From Aquilaria yunnanensis (Eukaryota > Streptophyta > Magnoliopsida > Malvales > Thymelaeaceae): DNA of 64,000 nt. The notes under the pieces were generated by a model. It was given only the letters and a program-made list of their open reading frames with translations, was not told the DNA's origin and ran no database searches. Below, piece by piece: positions 47,470 through 59,640 of this stretch. Location: the NCBI GenBank assembly GCA_039654915.1, contig CM077597.1, forward strand, positions 35,004,001 through 35,068,000, given 5' to 3'. Made by a program: the position numbers and the translations under genes. Position 1 is the first letter of the stretch. Each line of letters starts with the position of its first letter.

Positions 47470-49728
47470 CTATTACCACCTCACAAAATGGGAGAATTAC
47501 AAGTGTGTCATAATGGCTAAAAACCATTATATTGTGTAATTCCCACCATAGTGATTGAAGTATGGGGTTAAAAGGCATGATCAACACCTCCTTAAAAGTG
47601 TTCCAAGTTGATAACTTGGCCCCCAAGAAAAGCCTTAAGGATTGCTTGTTTGTCAAGCAACCTATGGACTTTTTTGTAAGGTTTTGGAAATTTGGGTACT
47701 CAATTGCAAAACTCTCAAGAAAGAGACGTAGAAAGTTATGGGAAGGATATGAATGGTATGAAAGTGCTATTTGAGGACCAAATTGCTCATGGAAGACAAG
47801 TTTGGACAAAGGAAACACTAAAGGCAATAAGGACCTAAATGTCCTAGTGTAAACTTTAAGGTGTTCAAGCTTTTGACTTAAGTCAAAGGGTGGAATTGTG
47901 GGGTTATCCCACCATGGGGGAGGCACCCAAGACTTGATAAATAGTAAAAAATGTTGGGTACATGTGTACCAATGAGTTTAAGACAAAGAAACCATAATTA
48001 GTGAGAAGGAAAATGACATAAAGCAAGGTTAAGCTTGTTAAGTGTGTTTTGTGCCCTTAAGCTCATTTAAGGCCATTTAAGTGGCCAAATCACTTATCCC
48101 TCTCTCATTTTCATCCTCCTCTAGCCCAAGAACACAGCCACACTTCCTCCATAGCCACCACACCTTCAAACTTTCAATTGATTGAAATTGAAAGCAAAAG
48201 GAAGCAATTGGAAGCAAACTAGAGCTATTGCTTGGATACTTCAAGGATCAGGCTTGATTTTCTGCCTACCCACTTTGGTAAGGGTTCTCTTGCTCACATT
48301 GACTATTTTCTAAAATTTTCAAACATCCATGGAGCTAGGGCTAAGCTTGGAAGAGAGCCATGAGCTTGATGAACCAAGCTTAGTGAGGGGGAGTGCACTT
48401 ATTAAAGGTTTTGTGACCTAGTGTGAAGTCCACAGTGATGGCAGCGAATTTCAGGGTTTCTAGAGCCCAAAAGTTAGTACCAACTACTGTTAAAATCCTC
48501 CTAAGACCAAGTATTAGCTTGAGGAGGGCTGCCATAGTGATTTGGTTATGTTTATTACATGTTTTATGGACTAACCTATGGTATATGTTGCTGCCACATT
48601 TCATGTGTTTGTTTGTTGTGAATGACTGCTGCATTTGGTTGCTATATCTTGTATATATGCATTGTGGTTTTTGTGTTTTAGTGTCTTTGGATGCAGGTTT
48701 TGATGATGGTCACATTGCCTATTGAATCCAAGTGTTACCCTTACTAAGTTTCTCAATGAAACTTACACACCTCAATTTTCTCATTTCAAGTCCAGAAGAA
48801 AGATCACCGTCAAACTAACCTTTGTGGTTTGACTTTTGATCTGAAATTTCAGGTACATGAACTTCCATATGTCTACTTACGATTTTGAAATTTTGGAGAT
48901 TTTAGGAGCACATTTGGTGTTTTTAATTGTGGTACTTATTGTGTTGTGCAGCAGCTGTCCAGCATCCGGTTCTAGAGTCCATTGTGTCTCAGGAACTCCT
49001 GTAGCTTAGGGTACATATTTAGCCAATTTAACACCATTATGTAGTGCATGTATGCATGTACATGTAGTGTATGTATGATGAGAAAAGTATGTGAACATTT
49101 GAGTAATGTTTTGGCTATGTAAGTGATGTGGTGCAAAGCTGCCTAAGTGTGAATGATAGGCTGCTTACTTGTAAATTCTGTTTTGGGCACATAAAGTTGT
49201 TAAAAGAAAGAGACTTTAATTCCTATGTGTAATGGACATATATGGTATAGATTTGGAGGGTTTTTCCCTTGTGAATGAAGTGTTTGCACACTTATGAAAT
49301 TTTGTATGGGCAAAATGGTCATAAAGTGACTAGAATTTTGACTCTGCACTTAAAGTTCTATATCTCAGTGTGTAGAAGGAATCTTGGTATGAAATTTTTA
49401 TCACACCTAGATAACATATAGAGGTTGAACCGAGATTTTTAATTTCTGAATTTGGAGGCTTGTAGCCAAAGATATGACATTGCAAAGTTGGCTAAGTTAC
49501 TGTTCATTTGGTCCGAATTTTGTAACCAACTTAAAAAATCCATAACTTGGTCCATAGGTGGGCTATTGATGTAAAAAAAATTACTTGGTTTGCTCTAAGT
49601 CTCTACTTGGTAATGGAGCAAATAAAATAGGGGGTATATGGATATAATGATACAGTTTATTAGTGGAAGTTACAAGTGCAGTAGCTAATTACTAGAACTT
49701 AACAAGATTGCCTAATATGTGGAAGCCA
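47470..49728 (+). repeat. 2.2-kb gypsy-like LTR, copy 2
   Basis: Aligns with 40283-42509 from CTATTACCACCTCACAAAATGGG to GGAAGCCA. Frequent substitutions and small indels separate the two copies, and the flanks show no target duplication, so this copy is either old or trimmed. It abuts the 44641-47469 repeat head to head. A 161-codon minus-strand frame at 47441-47926 has no recognisable content and overlaps conserved LTR sequence. Confidence 0.65.
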
Positions 49729-50159
49729 AAACAAAGACTTGTGCTAGTGTTTTCCATCTTAGCTGCCATAGTGTGCATAAATGTAAATATGTGTGTTATG
49801 ATTAGACCAATATGCATGTATTTACATATTGCTCAAGAGGTTCACTTGAGTATGTACACTATGGGTGTTGCTCTGATGACCTACAGGACACACCAAACCT
49901 GGCAGTTTAAATACACAGTTTTGGCACCATAACTAGACTACCCCGGAGTAGGTAACAGTTTCCCTTATGGTAATTTACTTTAGATTTTAATCCTATGAAT
50001 TCCAGGGACTATTAACTCATTGACTCGGCTTAACCAAGATTGCAAGTGTAATATAATCAAGGATCATGCAAATAAAATGAATTAACTACCTGATAAATTC
50101 GAGTTTCTCAAATCCTCCACCACTTTTCAGAATTCATCCTCCAATTCACGCTTTAACTC
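49729..50159. other. interval with no gene seen
   Basis: About 430 bp between LTR copy 2 and the pol tail of element K. It would be the 3' region of K on the minus strand. An apparent coding frame at 49708-49932 has no recognisable content. Confidence 0.3.
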
Positions 50160-50758
50160 TACAAATAGGATAGGTATTGAATTTTGATATCCTACTCTAT
50201 CTCCCACATGGCCTCATCCTCAGAATAATTGGACCTTTAGACCTTGATCTTAGGTATCCACTTGGTCCTTAGCTTCCTAACTTGCCGGTCTAGGAATTTA
50301 ATTAGACATTCTAAATAGGTCAAGTCCTCACTCATTAGCTCGATAGGAGGGGGTATCATCAATTGCCTACCAGATGCATTGCATTTCTGCAACACATTGG
50401 CATGGCAAACATTATGTATGTGAGCTAGGCTCAATGGCAACAACAATCAATAGGCAACCTTGCCAACCTACTCATAGGGTCTGATGTACCTAAGAGCCAA
50501 CTTGCCCCTTTCCCCAAATCATACCACTTATTTCATTAGCGAAACCATGAGGAACACCCTGTTGCTTACTTCAAAGTTCACCTCATGCAGCATGACCTTT
50601 GCATAGGCCTGTTGCTTGTCAATAGCTGCCTTTAGTCAAGCTTAAATCTTCCTGATCATGGCTATGGTCTCTTCAATAACTTAAGGTCCCACTTGGTCCA
50701 CACTTGCCTTGTCAGCCCAACAATGTGACATCATGCATCATTGTCCATACAAAGCCTC

Positions 50759-53597
50759 TGTTAGTGTTGTGCCCAAAAGCCAATCATGAGATGATTATAT
50801 TTTTTGCACATTGAGTCATGATATTTTATTAAGGCATTAATCCAGCAATTATGGTTTGTTGTTTTGTTTCTGCGTAACGTAACAAACAAAATTGTAACCG
50901 TAGAATAATGATATTCTCAAACGTCCCTAGTCTAGTATTATTGTGGAGTGGGTTGCAATAATAAATAATGACTAGCATATGTGGAGACTAATATGAGATA
51001 TGTAGTCTGCATATGGGTACAAGTTGGAGAACTTGTGTACTGGACTGACTCACCATGAGAACACTACATTGATCGTTATATGAGTGTCATAAGTGATTCT
51101 CATAGTGATCATGGTATATGTAGTCCTTCGACCTAAGATCATCAAGGTTCCCTACATGTAAGTCACATACTTTGATACTTTCCTTTGTTGCTTGTAACTG
51201 AGTGAACTTGAAGGAGGTCATTGGGTATGTCACATATCATGCGGAGGGATTTGTATGATCAAGATGGGATTTCTCCTTTCTATGTAACGGGAGTGATATC
51301 TGTTAGTGTTGTGCCCAAAAGCCAATCATGAGATGATTGTATTTTTGCACATTGAGTCATGATATTTTATTAAGGCATTAATCCAGCAATTATGTTTGTT
51401 GTTTTGTTTCTGCGTAACTTAACAAACATAATTGTAACCCTAGAATAATGATATTCTTAAACGTCCCTGGCCTAGTATTATTGTGGAGCGGGTTGCAATA
51501 ATACATAATGACTAGCATATGTGGAGACTAATATGAGATATGTAGTCTACATATGGGTACAAGTTGGAGAACTTGTGTACTGGACCGACCCACCATGAGA
51601 ACACTTCATGGATCGTTATATGAGTGTCATAAGTGATTCTCATAGTGATCATGCTATATGTAGTCCTTCGACCTAAGATCATCAAGGTTCCCTACATGTA
51701 AGTCACATACTTTGATACTTTCCTTTGTTGCTCATAACTGAGTGAACTTGAAGGAGGTCATTGGGTATGTCACATATCATGCGGAGGGATTTGTATGATC
51801 AAGATGGGATTTGTCCCTCATATGTAACGGGAGTGATATCTTCGGGTCCCTTGATAGAGTAAGACTTAGAAAAATGCATGGCCATGCTCAGATGAGTTGA
51901 TATACGATATCAATGTCATCAGTTTAAGTTGGCCTACTCGGTAATCAAGAAACCAAAGATTGCGCTCTATGAGAGTGACACATTCCATGTCTCGTGCTTA
52001 GTCTTGATATCTTGGACAAAGGGACAAAGGCATATATCGGTGATGATCATAAAGGTTTAGTCGAATCATCGACAATCTTGTCACTTGGGTAGCAGTGATG
52101 TGCTGCTAGACACCGCTCATTGCTTATGATCATAAATGTGATTTATGATCATTGCCAATGTGGTAAGAGCCTATTGGGTCGCACACATAGAGCTGTTTGG
52201 ATCATTACAGTGCATGGGCTAATAATTTGGGTTTTGGTTTCACAATAATCTTGTATTAATAATAGGCCCAATAGTTGAGCCATTATTAAGCCCAAAATTA
52301 AAGCCTAATTGGATTAGGGCTTTAAAACCTATTAGGCCTAGAAATTGAGTATCACCATAAATACAACTTCTAGTGAGAAATTCGTAGGTCTCTTTGCCCT
52401 AGCCACCCAAAAGGACAGCCGCACTCTTCTCTTGCAATTCCTTGGAGGACGCAAGCTAGCACTGCGAGCGCAAGAGAAACGCAGCTGCCGGGACGTGGTG
52501 GAAGCGTGGTGATCCCAAGAGGCTCATGTGGATACCGTAGAGAGCCTGAACATGTCAACTGTTCAGGTTTTGTGATTCGACTCTACAGTTGAGTGAGAGA
52601 TCTCAACCGAAAATTTGGTATGAAAATTTTCGAACACCCGATTTACCACGTTTCACTTGGATCCTGGAGGGTTTCGATTAAATTCCGCTGCGCTATTTGG
52701 CTCCCGAAACCCATCAATATCTTCGGGCCCCTTGATAGAGTAAGACTTAGAAAAATGCATGGCCATGCTCAGATGAGTTGATATACGATATTAATGTCAT
52801 TAGTTTAAGTTGGTCTACTCGATAATCAAGAAACGAAAGATTGGGCTATACGAGAGTGACACATTCCATGTCTCGTGCTTAGTCTTGATATCATGGACAA
52901 AGGGACAATGGCATATATCAGTGATGATCATGAAGGTTTAGTCGAATCACCGACAATCTTGTCACTTGGGTAGCAATGATGTGTTGCTAGACACCGCTCA
53001 TTGCTTATGATCATAAATGTGATTTATGATCATTGCCAACGTGGCAAGAGCCTATTGGGTCACACACATAGAGCTATTTGAATCATTAGAGTGCATGGGC
53101 TAATTATTTGGGTTATGGTTTCACTTTAATTTCGTATTAAGAATGGACCCAAGAGTTGAGCCATTATTAAGCCCGAAATTAAAGCCTAATTGGATTAGGG
53201 CTTTGAAACCCATTAAGCGTGGAAGTTGAGTCTCACTATAAATACAACTTCTAGTGAGAAATTCGCAGGTCTCCTTGCCCTAGCCTCCCAAAAGGAAAGC
53301 CGCACTCTTCTTTTGCAATTCCTTGGAGGATGCAAGCTAGCACTACGAGCGTAAGAGAATTGCATCTGCCGGGACATGGTGGAAGCGTAGTGATCCCGAG
53401 AGGCTCGTGTGGATACCATAGAGAGCTTAAACACGTCAACTATTCAGGTTTTGTGATTCGACTCCACAGTTGAGTGAGAGATCTCAACCAAAAATTAGGT
53501 ATGAAAATTTTCGAGCACCCGATTTTCCCCGTTTCACTTGGATTCTGGAGGGTTTCGGTTAAATTCCACTGCGATGTTTAGCTCTTGAAACCCTACA
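50759..53597 (+). mobile_element. solo LTR of the Copia family (outer), interrupted by another
   Basis: Outer LTR segments 50759-51300 and 52722-53597 together give 1418 bp, TGTTAG to CCTACA. Perfect target duplication GCCTC at 50754-50758 and 53598-53602. Inserted within integrase of element K. Confidence 0.96.
51301..52716 (+). mobile_element. solo LTR of the Copia family (inner)
   Basis: 1416 bp, TGTTAGTGTTGTGCCC to AACCCATCA, same family and orientation as its host. Perfect target duplication ATATC at 51296-51300 and 52717-52721. Outer-LTR sequence resumes in register (TTCGGGCCCC). Confidence 0.97.
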
Positions 53598-54873
53598 GCC
53601 TCATATGGAGCCATCTGAATTGATGCCTAATAATAATTATTATAGGTGAATTCAATGAGTGGAAGATGATCATCCTAATCACCTTTTAAATCCAAGGCAT
53701 AACTCTGCATCATGTCCTCTAAGGGCTGGACTGTTCTTTCTAACTATTCATCCATCTAGAGGTGATAAGCGGTACTCAAGTTAACCTTTGACCCCATTGC
53801 TTATTGAAAGGAATTGGTGAACCTAGAGACAAATCTAGGATCTCAATCGAATATGATCAAATCCTTCACACCATGAAGTCGAACAATCTCCTTGATCTAT
53901 AGGTTCGCCAACCTTTCTAATGGATAAGTGATCATAACTGGTAGAAAATGGGTACTCTTAGTCAGCCTATACATTATGACCCACACAGCATCATGTTGTT
54001 TTTCTGTACTTAGCAAGCCTACCAAGAAATCTATAGTGATTGGCCCCCACTTCCACTCTATAATGGGTCGGATCTACAAGGTACCACCTAGTTTTTGGTG
54101 TTCTGCCTTTACTATCTAATAGGAAAGGCACTTTGCTACATGATACTTAATATCAACTGTGAACCTAGGCCACAAAAGATGTGTTCTTTGGCCATGGTAC
54201 ATTTTGGTGACCCCGGGGTGGTTACAAACGGGACTACTATGTGCCTCTTAGTGCACATGCTCCCTCAACCCATTGACACTGGGCACATAGAGTCTTTTCT
54301 TAAGGAAACATAAATCACCCCGATACTCATACCCTTCTTGGAGGGTTCCACGCTTGGCCTTCCCTGAAACCTCATACATCTAAAGGTCCAAGCCTTGGGC
54401 TTCTTGGACCTATCAAACCATCCTGATTGAATTCACAACTTGAAGACTTGGTCAGTCTCCAATCTAGACCAATAGCTATATAAGGCCATAAAACTTTTGG
54501 CCTTATGATCTCTCACTTGATCCTTGGATATTACTACTCCAGTATACTTCAGCTGAAGGCACCAGCCACCACATTGCCCATTCTAGCTATATACTATATG
54601 ACACAATCATAATCCTTATTGTCCACCTCTGTTGCCTCATGTTCAAATCCTTCTAGCTAAATAGGTACTTAAGGCTCTTATGATTAGAATATATCTAAAA
54701 GAATCATCCTAACAGATAATGCCTCTAGAGTTTCAAGGTAAAGACTATGGCTGCTAGTTCTAGATCATGTGTCAGCCAATTTAGCTTATTTGGCTTTAAT
54801 AGCCTTGAACCATAGGTAACTACTTGCCTATCTTGCATTAGTATGCAACCTAAGCCCGATCTTAATGCATCTT

Positions 54874-56281
54874 TGTGTGTTTGTAGTTCACACAACCTTT
54901 CCTATTACACTAACAAATAATGTGGATGTGTTAAATTTCTCTATACTCATAAATATGTGAACTCACAGGTAGTGCACCTATCATCAAAGTATAGTAGTGG
55001 TAACTACCAAGATTGTTCTTCCCAAAGAACGAAGGTTGTCTACCATATTCAACCTCTCTTTATTATCTAACTAATAATTAAAAAGTTATTTAACTACTAT
55101 GAATTAACTAAACTAACTAATGTAGTTAAATTAAACTATTAACTACTAACTATTGGCCGGTAGTGGAAAACAACTAAGACAATCGACAATAAGAATCCTC
55201 ACATTTAGAATCGAATCCCCCTAGAAATCCCTTGTGTAGATTTTGCTTCTGTTTAATAGGATTATTATTAACTTTGACTATGGAGTACTACCTAATTTAT
55301 ATTAGCTCCCTACTATTCCCATTGCACTAATCACTATTCTTAAGTCACCGATAAGGTGTCTAGGCCTACCGTGCTTCCTAAGAATGCATTACTAGTTCTA
55401 CGACCTATTACTCTGTTTCACCTTATTACGGAGGTATTATATTGCACCTATTCCTCCCAGTTAAGACATGTTCCTTCTACCCAATGGTGATCCATAACAA
55501 ACACATCAGATACTACCTGTCGCATTTTCGTCATCCCATGTTGAGTTAATATGCTATCTACTAGTAATGAATACATCGAAGAATATTGGATAAATCACAA
55601 GAAAAATACAGTCACATTAAACCAAAAAGTAATCACAATCACAAAAACATCACAAGGTTCATCTACTTTAAGCATAAGTACGAAAAGTATAGCTCATAAT
55701 GCCATAAAATAAACATAGTAGAATCAAAAGAAAATTAAGAAAAAAATCTTCCATTTTTGAATTGCTTCTCTTCCAAGAAATCTTCAATCATGCACACATT
55801 AACCAGTGTTGATCATTAGAGCTACCTTTGGTAGCGTTTCTCCTTGAAAACTTTATTCTTTCTTCATATTTTTTTTCCTTTGCCACACTACTCTTCTCTC
55901 TTTGAAAGAACCCCAAAAAACCTAAAAAATAGACAAACACGTATTGGTACATGATTGTGTTAGAGACCATGTAGCACCTCTACAACTTAAAATCTTGCCG
56001 AACGAAGCACTATTTAAGAACATTGGCATGTAACTTAGACACAGGCATCTAGTAGCACATGTAAGGCACTACATGGGCTTGTTGCAAGGTGTGTCTACTC
56101 CAAACTTTGTCAAAACTTGCACTTCTACTCCAAAACTTTGCAAAAATCCTTCCTAACCTAAATAAAGTTGAAATACAGCCTGAAATGAAATACGAATCAA
56201 TTAAGCACCAAATCCTAACAAAGACAAATAAATACAAGGGAAAAATGTAGAAAAAAAATATGACTAAATTTGAACATGTGA
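54874..56281 (-). repeat. 3' LTR of Athila-like element B
   Basis: 1408 bp. The minus-strand start is TCACATG, altered from TGATATG, and the end is ACAAACACA. Aligns with 25310-26693 and with the halves of 59641-63215. Confidence 0.8.
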
Positions 56282-57710
56282 TATTTTCCCCTACATTTGA
56301 ACTATTGCTTTCCCTCAAGCAAAAATTCAAGAAAAAAATTGAAAATGTAAAGATCTTAAAATCATTGAATCATTGAATCAATTCCTTGAGCATAGAGGTA
56401 TGGAGAGGATTGAGACTCTAAGGGTCATAAGAAATTAACAAGACTCCCAAGCACGCAACACCTTCAATCCAACACTTTTCAAAACAAAGTTTAATGGAAA
56501 TAATCATTCTCAAGCTAGCAACCCATATCTTTCAAAGCTAAAAGGAAGAACATCAAATTTTCTTGCAAAGTAAAGAGCACAAATCAAACTAAGGCAAAGC
56601 TCACTATGCACAACCATTCAAACCACAAACCACGGATTGGGTGATTAATTGATCTTTTCAATTTCTTTCTTTCATTTTCAATTCTCTTCATGTGCTAAAA
56701 TGTTTAATAACAAGTGTACATTATAGGAGCTTTGTCTATACCCAAGCTAATTCTCAACATAATCTGAGATAATATTTGATCGTGCTTATACATTTAGCAT
56801 CTATTCAAGTTATGATGGACTCTTGCCTTACAAAAAGACCCTAACCCACTTTAACACTAACAATAGTGGAGTAGCATATATCGATATCACACTATTGATT
56901 ATATCATTCAACAATCAATCATAAATCCATCTGCCAAACTTTACCACTGATCCATCATAAAAACTCAAAACTTAGCATGCATTGAACAGTGTACTAAACA
57001 CAAAAACTTGCTGCAAAAATAGCTTCTAAAGACCATCTTCCACTACCTTGCTAATAAATCGCAAAAACATTTCAAAAAAAAATTAAGCACAAAAAGTGAA
57101 AGATCTCAAGGATCACTTATTTGGTCTTCAAGTTAAGAACTCAAGACATTAAATTAACAACAACTACTTAATAAAAACATGCTCAATCAAATGATTCAAA
57201 GCAATTAAGTGCCAAAAATTTAAAAATTTTCAAAAAAAATTACCAAAAAGATAAATTCAACAATAGTCATAATAAATAAGGCATAAAAATAAACCCACTC
57301 CCCCACACTTAATTGTACATTACCCTTAATGTATGAGCATGGAAAACAAAGTGAGAAAGAATGAGTGATAAAAATTGATATCGCCCTTAAAAACCAAAAT
57401 TAACTACTTGTCTTACAAATTGGCATCCTAATAGTTCCAAAACTAAGGCTAAATCAAGCTTCTATTTAAATTGAAGGAATTCCATGAAAAACAAAAACAA
57501 AGATCAATCAAAAAAAAAAATAAAAGAACTAGAAAATATAGAAATTAGAATGAAATAATATGAGATAGAAAAGGAGCAACTGATGCACCAATAACAATTT
57601 CAGGCATAACTAATGAAGAAAAAATTACACTATAAAGCAAGAATAGTAGCAATATCCATAATAAAAACATAGCACTAAAAAGTAAATGAATTTCCTGGAT
57701 AGTAATATCC
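56282..57710 (-). other. 3' untranslated region of element B
   Basis: A purine-rich minus-strand tract CAAATGTAGGGGAAAATA sits next to the 3' LTR (56282-56299). A further TTAAGTGTGGGGGAGTGGG lies near 57296-57314. Aligns with the non-coding region of element A. No gene is seen. Confidence 0.6.
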
Positions 57711-58235
57711 TCAAGGATCCTTGGGATGTGAAGCATTGGCAGAAGTGCTCGGAGACGTCATCATCTGTGTGGGCACAGTGGGATCCTCAATAACCCTGGC
57801 CTCAATAGCATGCTCCATAACCATGGGATTTAATTTGATCCCTCCAACCTCCTCGATAGCAACAATAGTAGTCTCCACCACTCTTTCCTCAACGATAACA
57901 CCACTGGGCTCCACTCTCTTGGCTATTACCTCTCAGATCTTTCAATTGGTAGTCCATTGGTGGTGGCCTCATCTCTTTCCTCAATGGCTCGTTGAGTCTC
58001 ATCAACACTGTCCTAGCCACCATGCTTACTATAATGATGAAGTAGTTGGTCGAGTCATTACCATGTTGGTGAGATGGTTGAGCATGACCTGATGCATTGG
58101 CCTTATTGGATTGGTGAGAAAAATCTCAGATATCTTCATCTACTCTTCCTCCTTAAACTCAAGAAGAGGATTTGACCTCTTTGGCATTTTTTCCATCTTT
58201 TTTGTACGGCTCGGTAGCTTCTCTTAAAATTTCAC
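57711..58235 (-). pseudogene. short coding region downstream of pol position in element B, unrecognised
   Basis: On the minus strand a pyrimidine-rich TTTTTTCAG (near 58235-58243) is followed by ATGGTGAAATTT, and a basic stretch KLPSRTKKMEKMPKRSNP lies near 58165-58215. After several stops another frame is open at 57711-57914 and reads MEPSGVIVEERVVETTIVAI, acidic and valine-rich, ending ANASHPKDP. I do not recognise it. Athila elements can carry an extra or envelope-like gene between pol and the 3' LTR, usually expressed by splicing, and this has that position. There is no visible transmembrane segment to support an envelope role. Confidence 0.4.
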
Positions 58236-58240
58236 CATCC

Positions 58241-58985
58241 TGAAAAAAGTATAAGATTTTTTCCAGTGCAACATTAATCTAAAACACCACACATAATCAA
58301 TAATAATTTCCAAAAAAAGAGCTTTAACAAAAATTAATAAAATTCCCTCATACAAAGCAACTCTCTATTCAACTTTAGGCAATAAGGTGATCAGGCTTAA
58401 CAACTAAAGCTAAATGCGTGATAATCATGGGAATTCAAGACCCTATAATCAACATTCAAGCTTTTTCTTGGCATCTAAGAAAATTGTCCACTATCACGCC
58501 AAAAGACTACCAATTCCTAAAATTTATGAAGTTTCAAGGTAGTAAGATAGCGAAGGCATTCTTAATAAAACCTAAACCATATAATCATTCATTCAAGGTA
58601 TAAAATCCAAAAAATCAACATGCATGACCATAATTTCATGAAACAAATAATTCTAACTCTTCCTCTTCCAAACATAATGTCCAACAATTCAAATCCCAAA
58701 AAATTATGCTATTAATCTGAAATAAACATCAATAGGCATGCAAAATCAACAATAAATCAAGCCAATTTTCCACAAACTTCAAATAAATTTAGAAGGAGAA
58801 AGTTGGGTCAAGAGAGAAAATCAATGAAGTGGGGATAAAAATCTAGATTCTGGATAAGGAATAAAATCCTCCAATGAAGGAAAATGTTACCCAAGATGCA
58901 AGGAAACTAGGGTTTGAGTTTGGGGGCTTGGGGATGAAGTTTGAGTGAGTTTTGTGCAAAGCAGGGAATGAAAATTGAGAATTAG
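58241..58985 (-). other. leader-like region upstream of the short gene in element B
   Basis: Minus-strand sequence after a TATA-like box, with pyrimidine-rich parts (CAAGCCCCCAAACTCAAACC near 58905-58935) and no long frame. It looks like a transcribed leader with an intron ending at the TTTTTTCAG near 58235. Confidence 0.35.
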
Positions 58986-58995
58986 TATATATATA
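58986..58995 (-). promoter_or_regulatory. TATA-like box inside element B
   Basis: TATATATATA, a self-complementary run, about 750 bp upstream of the short gene on the minus strand. Promoter role is an inference from the downstream leader-like sequence. Confidence 0.35.
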
Positions 58996-59640
58996 GGTGC
59001 AACATGGCTTGAAATATAGGTGTGCAACTGCCTATGTTACTTACAACTTCTCTAGCACATTGTAAAACATGAGTGTGTCATGTAGCGTGTTTGAGGTCTG
59101 AACCTTAAAAATTTTAAAACATAGTATTGAAACATGGGACAGAACATAGGTGTGTAAGTGACCATGTATATGTAACATGACTTCAAACATAGGCATGTAG
59201 TGAACTATGTTCAAAGTTTGGAGCCCAAAACTTTTGGAAGCAGAAAAACAACATTTGGCAACAACATGGGCATAACTAAAACCATGTTAGGCAAACACAT
59301 TAAGTAACATGGTCATGTGTGAGACTGTGGTTGTGCCATGGATCATGGAGTTCTTAAACATAGAAATGAAACATGCTTTCAAACATGATTGTGTATTAAA
59401 CCATGTAGGATAAACATGTTTTAAAATATAGGCATGTAAATGCTTTTGTTTAACTTCTAGAATTTTAAGCTTTTGAAAATGTGGGTAAGAACATGGTCAT
59501 GGATGAGACCATGTGAAGTTAACATGCTTTGTTACATGGATGTAACACAAATTGTGTTTGGCTCTTATAGCTCAAATAAAAACTCTTAGTGAAAAATCAA
59601 TTTAATACAACAAGTATGGTTGTGTTTGAAACCGTGTTAC
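58996..59640. repeat. CATG-rich degenerate repeat
   Basis: Variants of ACATGG, CCATGT and ACATAGG recur every 15-40 bases for 640 bp without a fixed period, for example near 59000, 59070, 59130, 59160, 59180, 59320, 59390 and 59520. Similar shorter stretches occur in the other Athila-like LTRs. No gene. Confidence 0.55.

Larger units (their letters stand above)
50160..54872 (-). pseudogene. gypsy integrase and RNase H (element K), split by nested solo LTRs
   Basis: Minus-strand pol read right to left. RNase H at about 54540-54872: SGLGCILMQDRQVVTYGSRLLKP and HDLELAAIVFTLK. Integrase zinc region near 54200-54350: LYVPSVNGLREHVH, then AHSSPVCNHPGVTKMY. Core at 53603-53900: DPRFVSRF, then EDMMQSYALDLK, LPLIEFTYNNYY and SIQMAPYEA. 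The frame is interrupted at that point by the LTRs of 50759-53597 and resumes with LYGQ. The tail (50237-50446) reads EDLTYLECLIKFLDRQVRKLR and ends in a chromodomain-like segment near 50170. Stops are frequent. The reverse transcriptase part is at 63221-64000. Confidence 0.82.

Noticed and set aside
47441..47926. 161-codon minus-strand frame
   Set aside because: Overlaps the start of LTR copy 2. The matching region of copy 1 (40436-40636) has only part of it open, and there is no recognisable domain.
48423..48725. 100-codon plus-strand frame, partly shared with 41234-41461
   Set aside because: It falls inside the two gypsy-like LTR copies. The shared part differs by frame-affecting indels between copies, so it is not under protein constraint.
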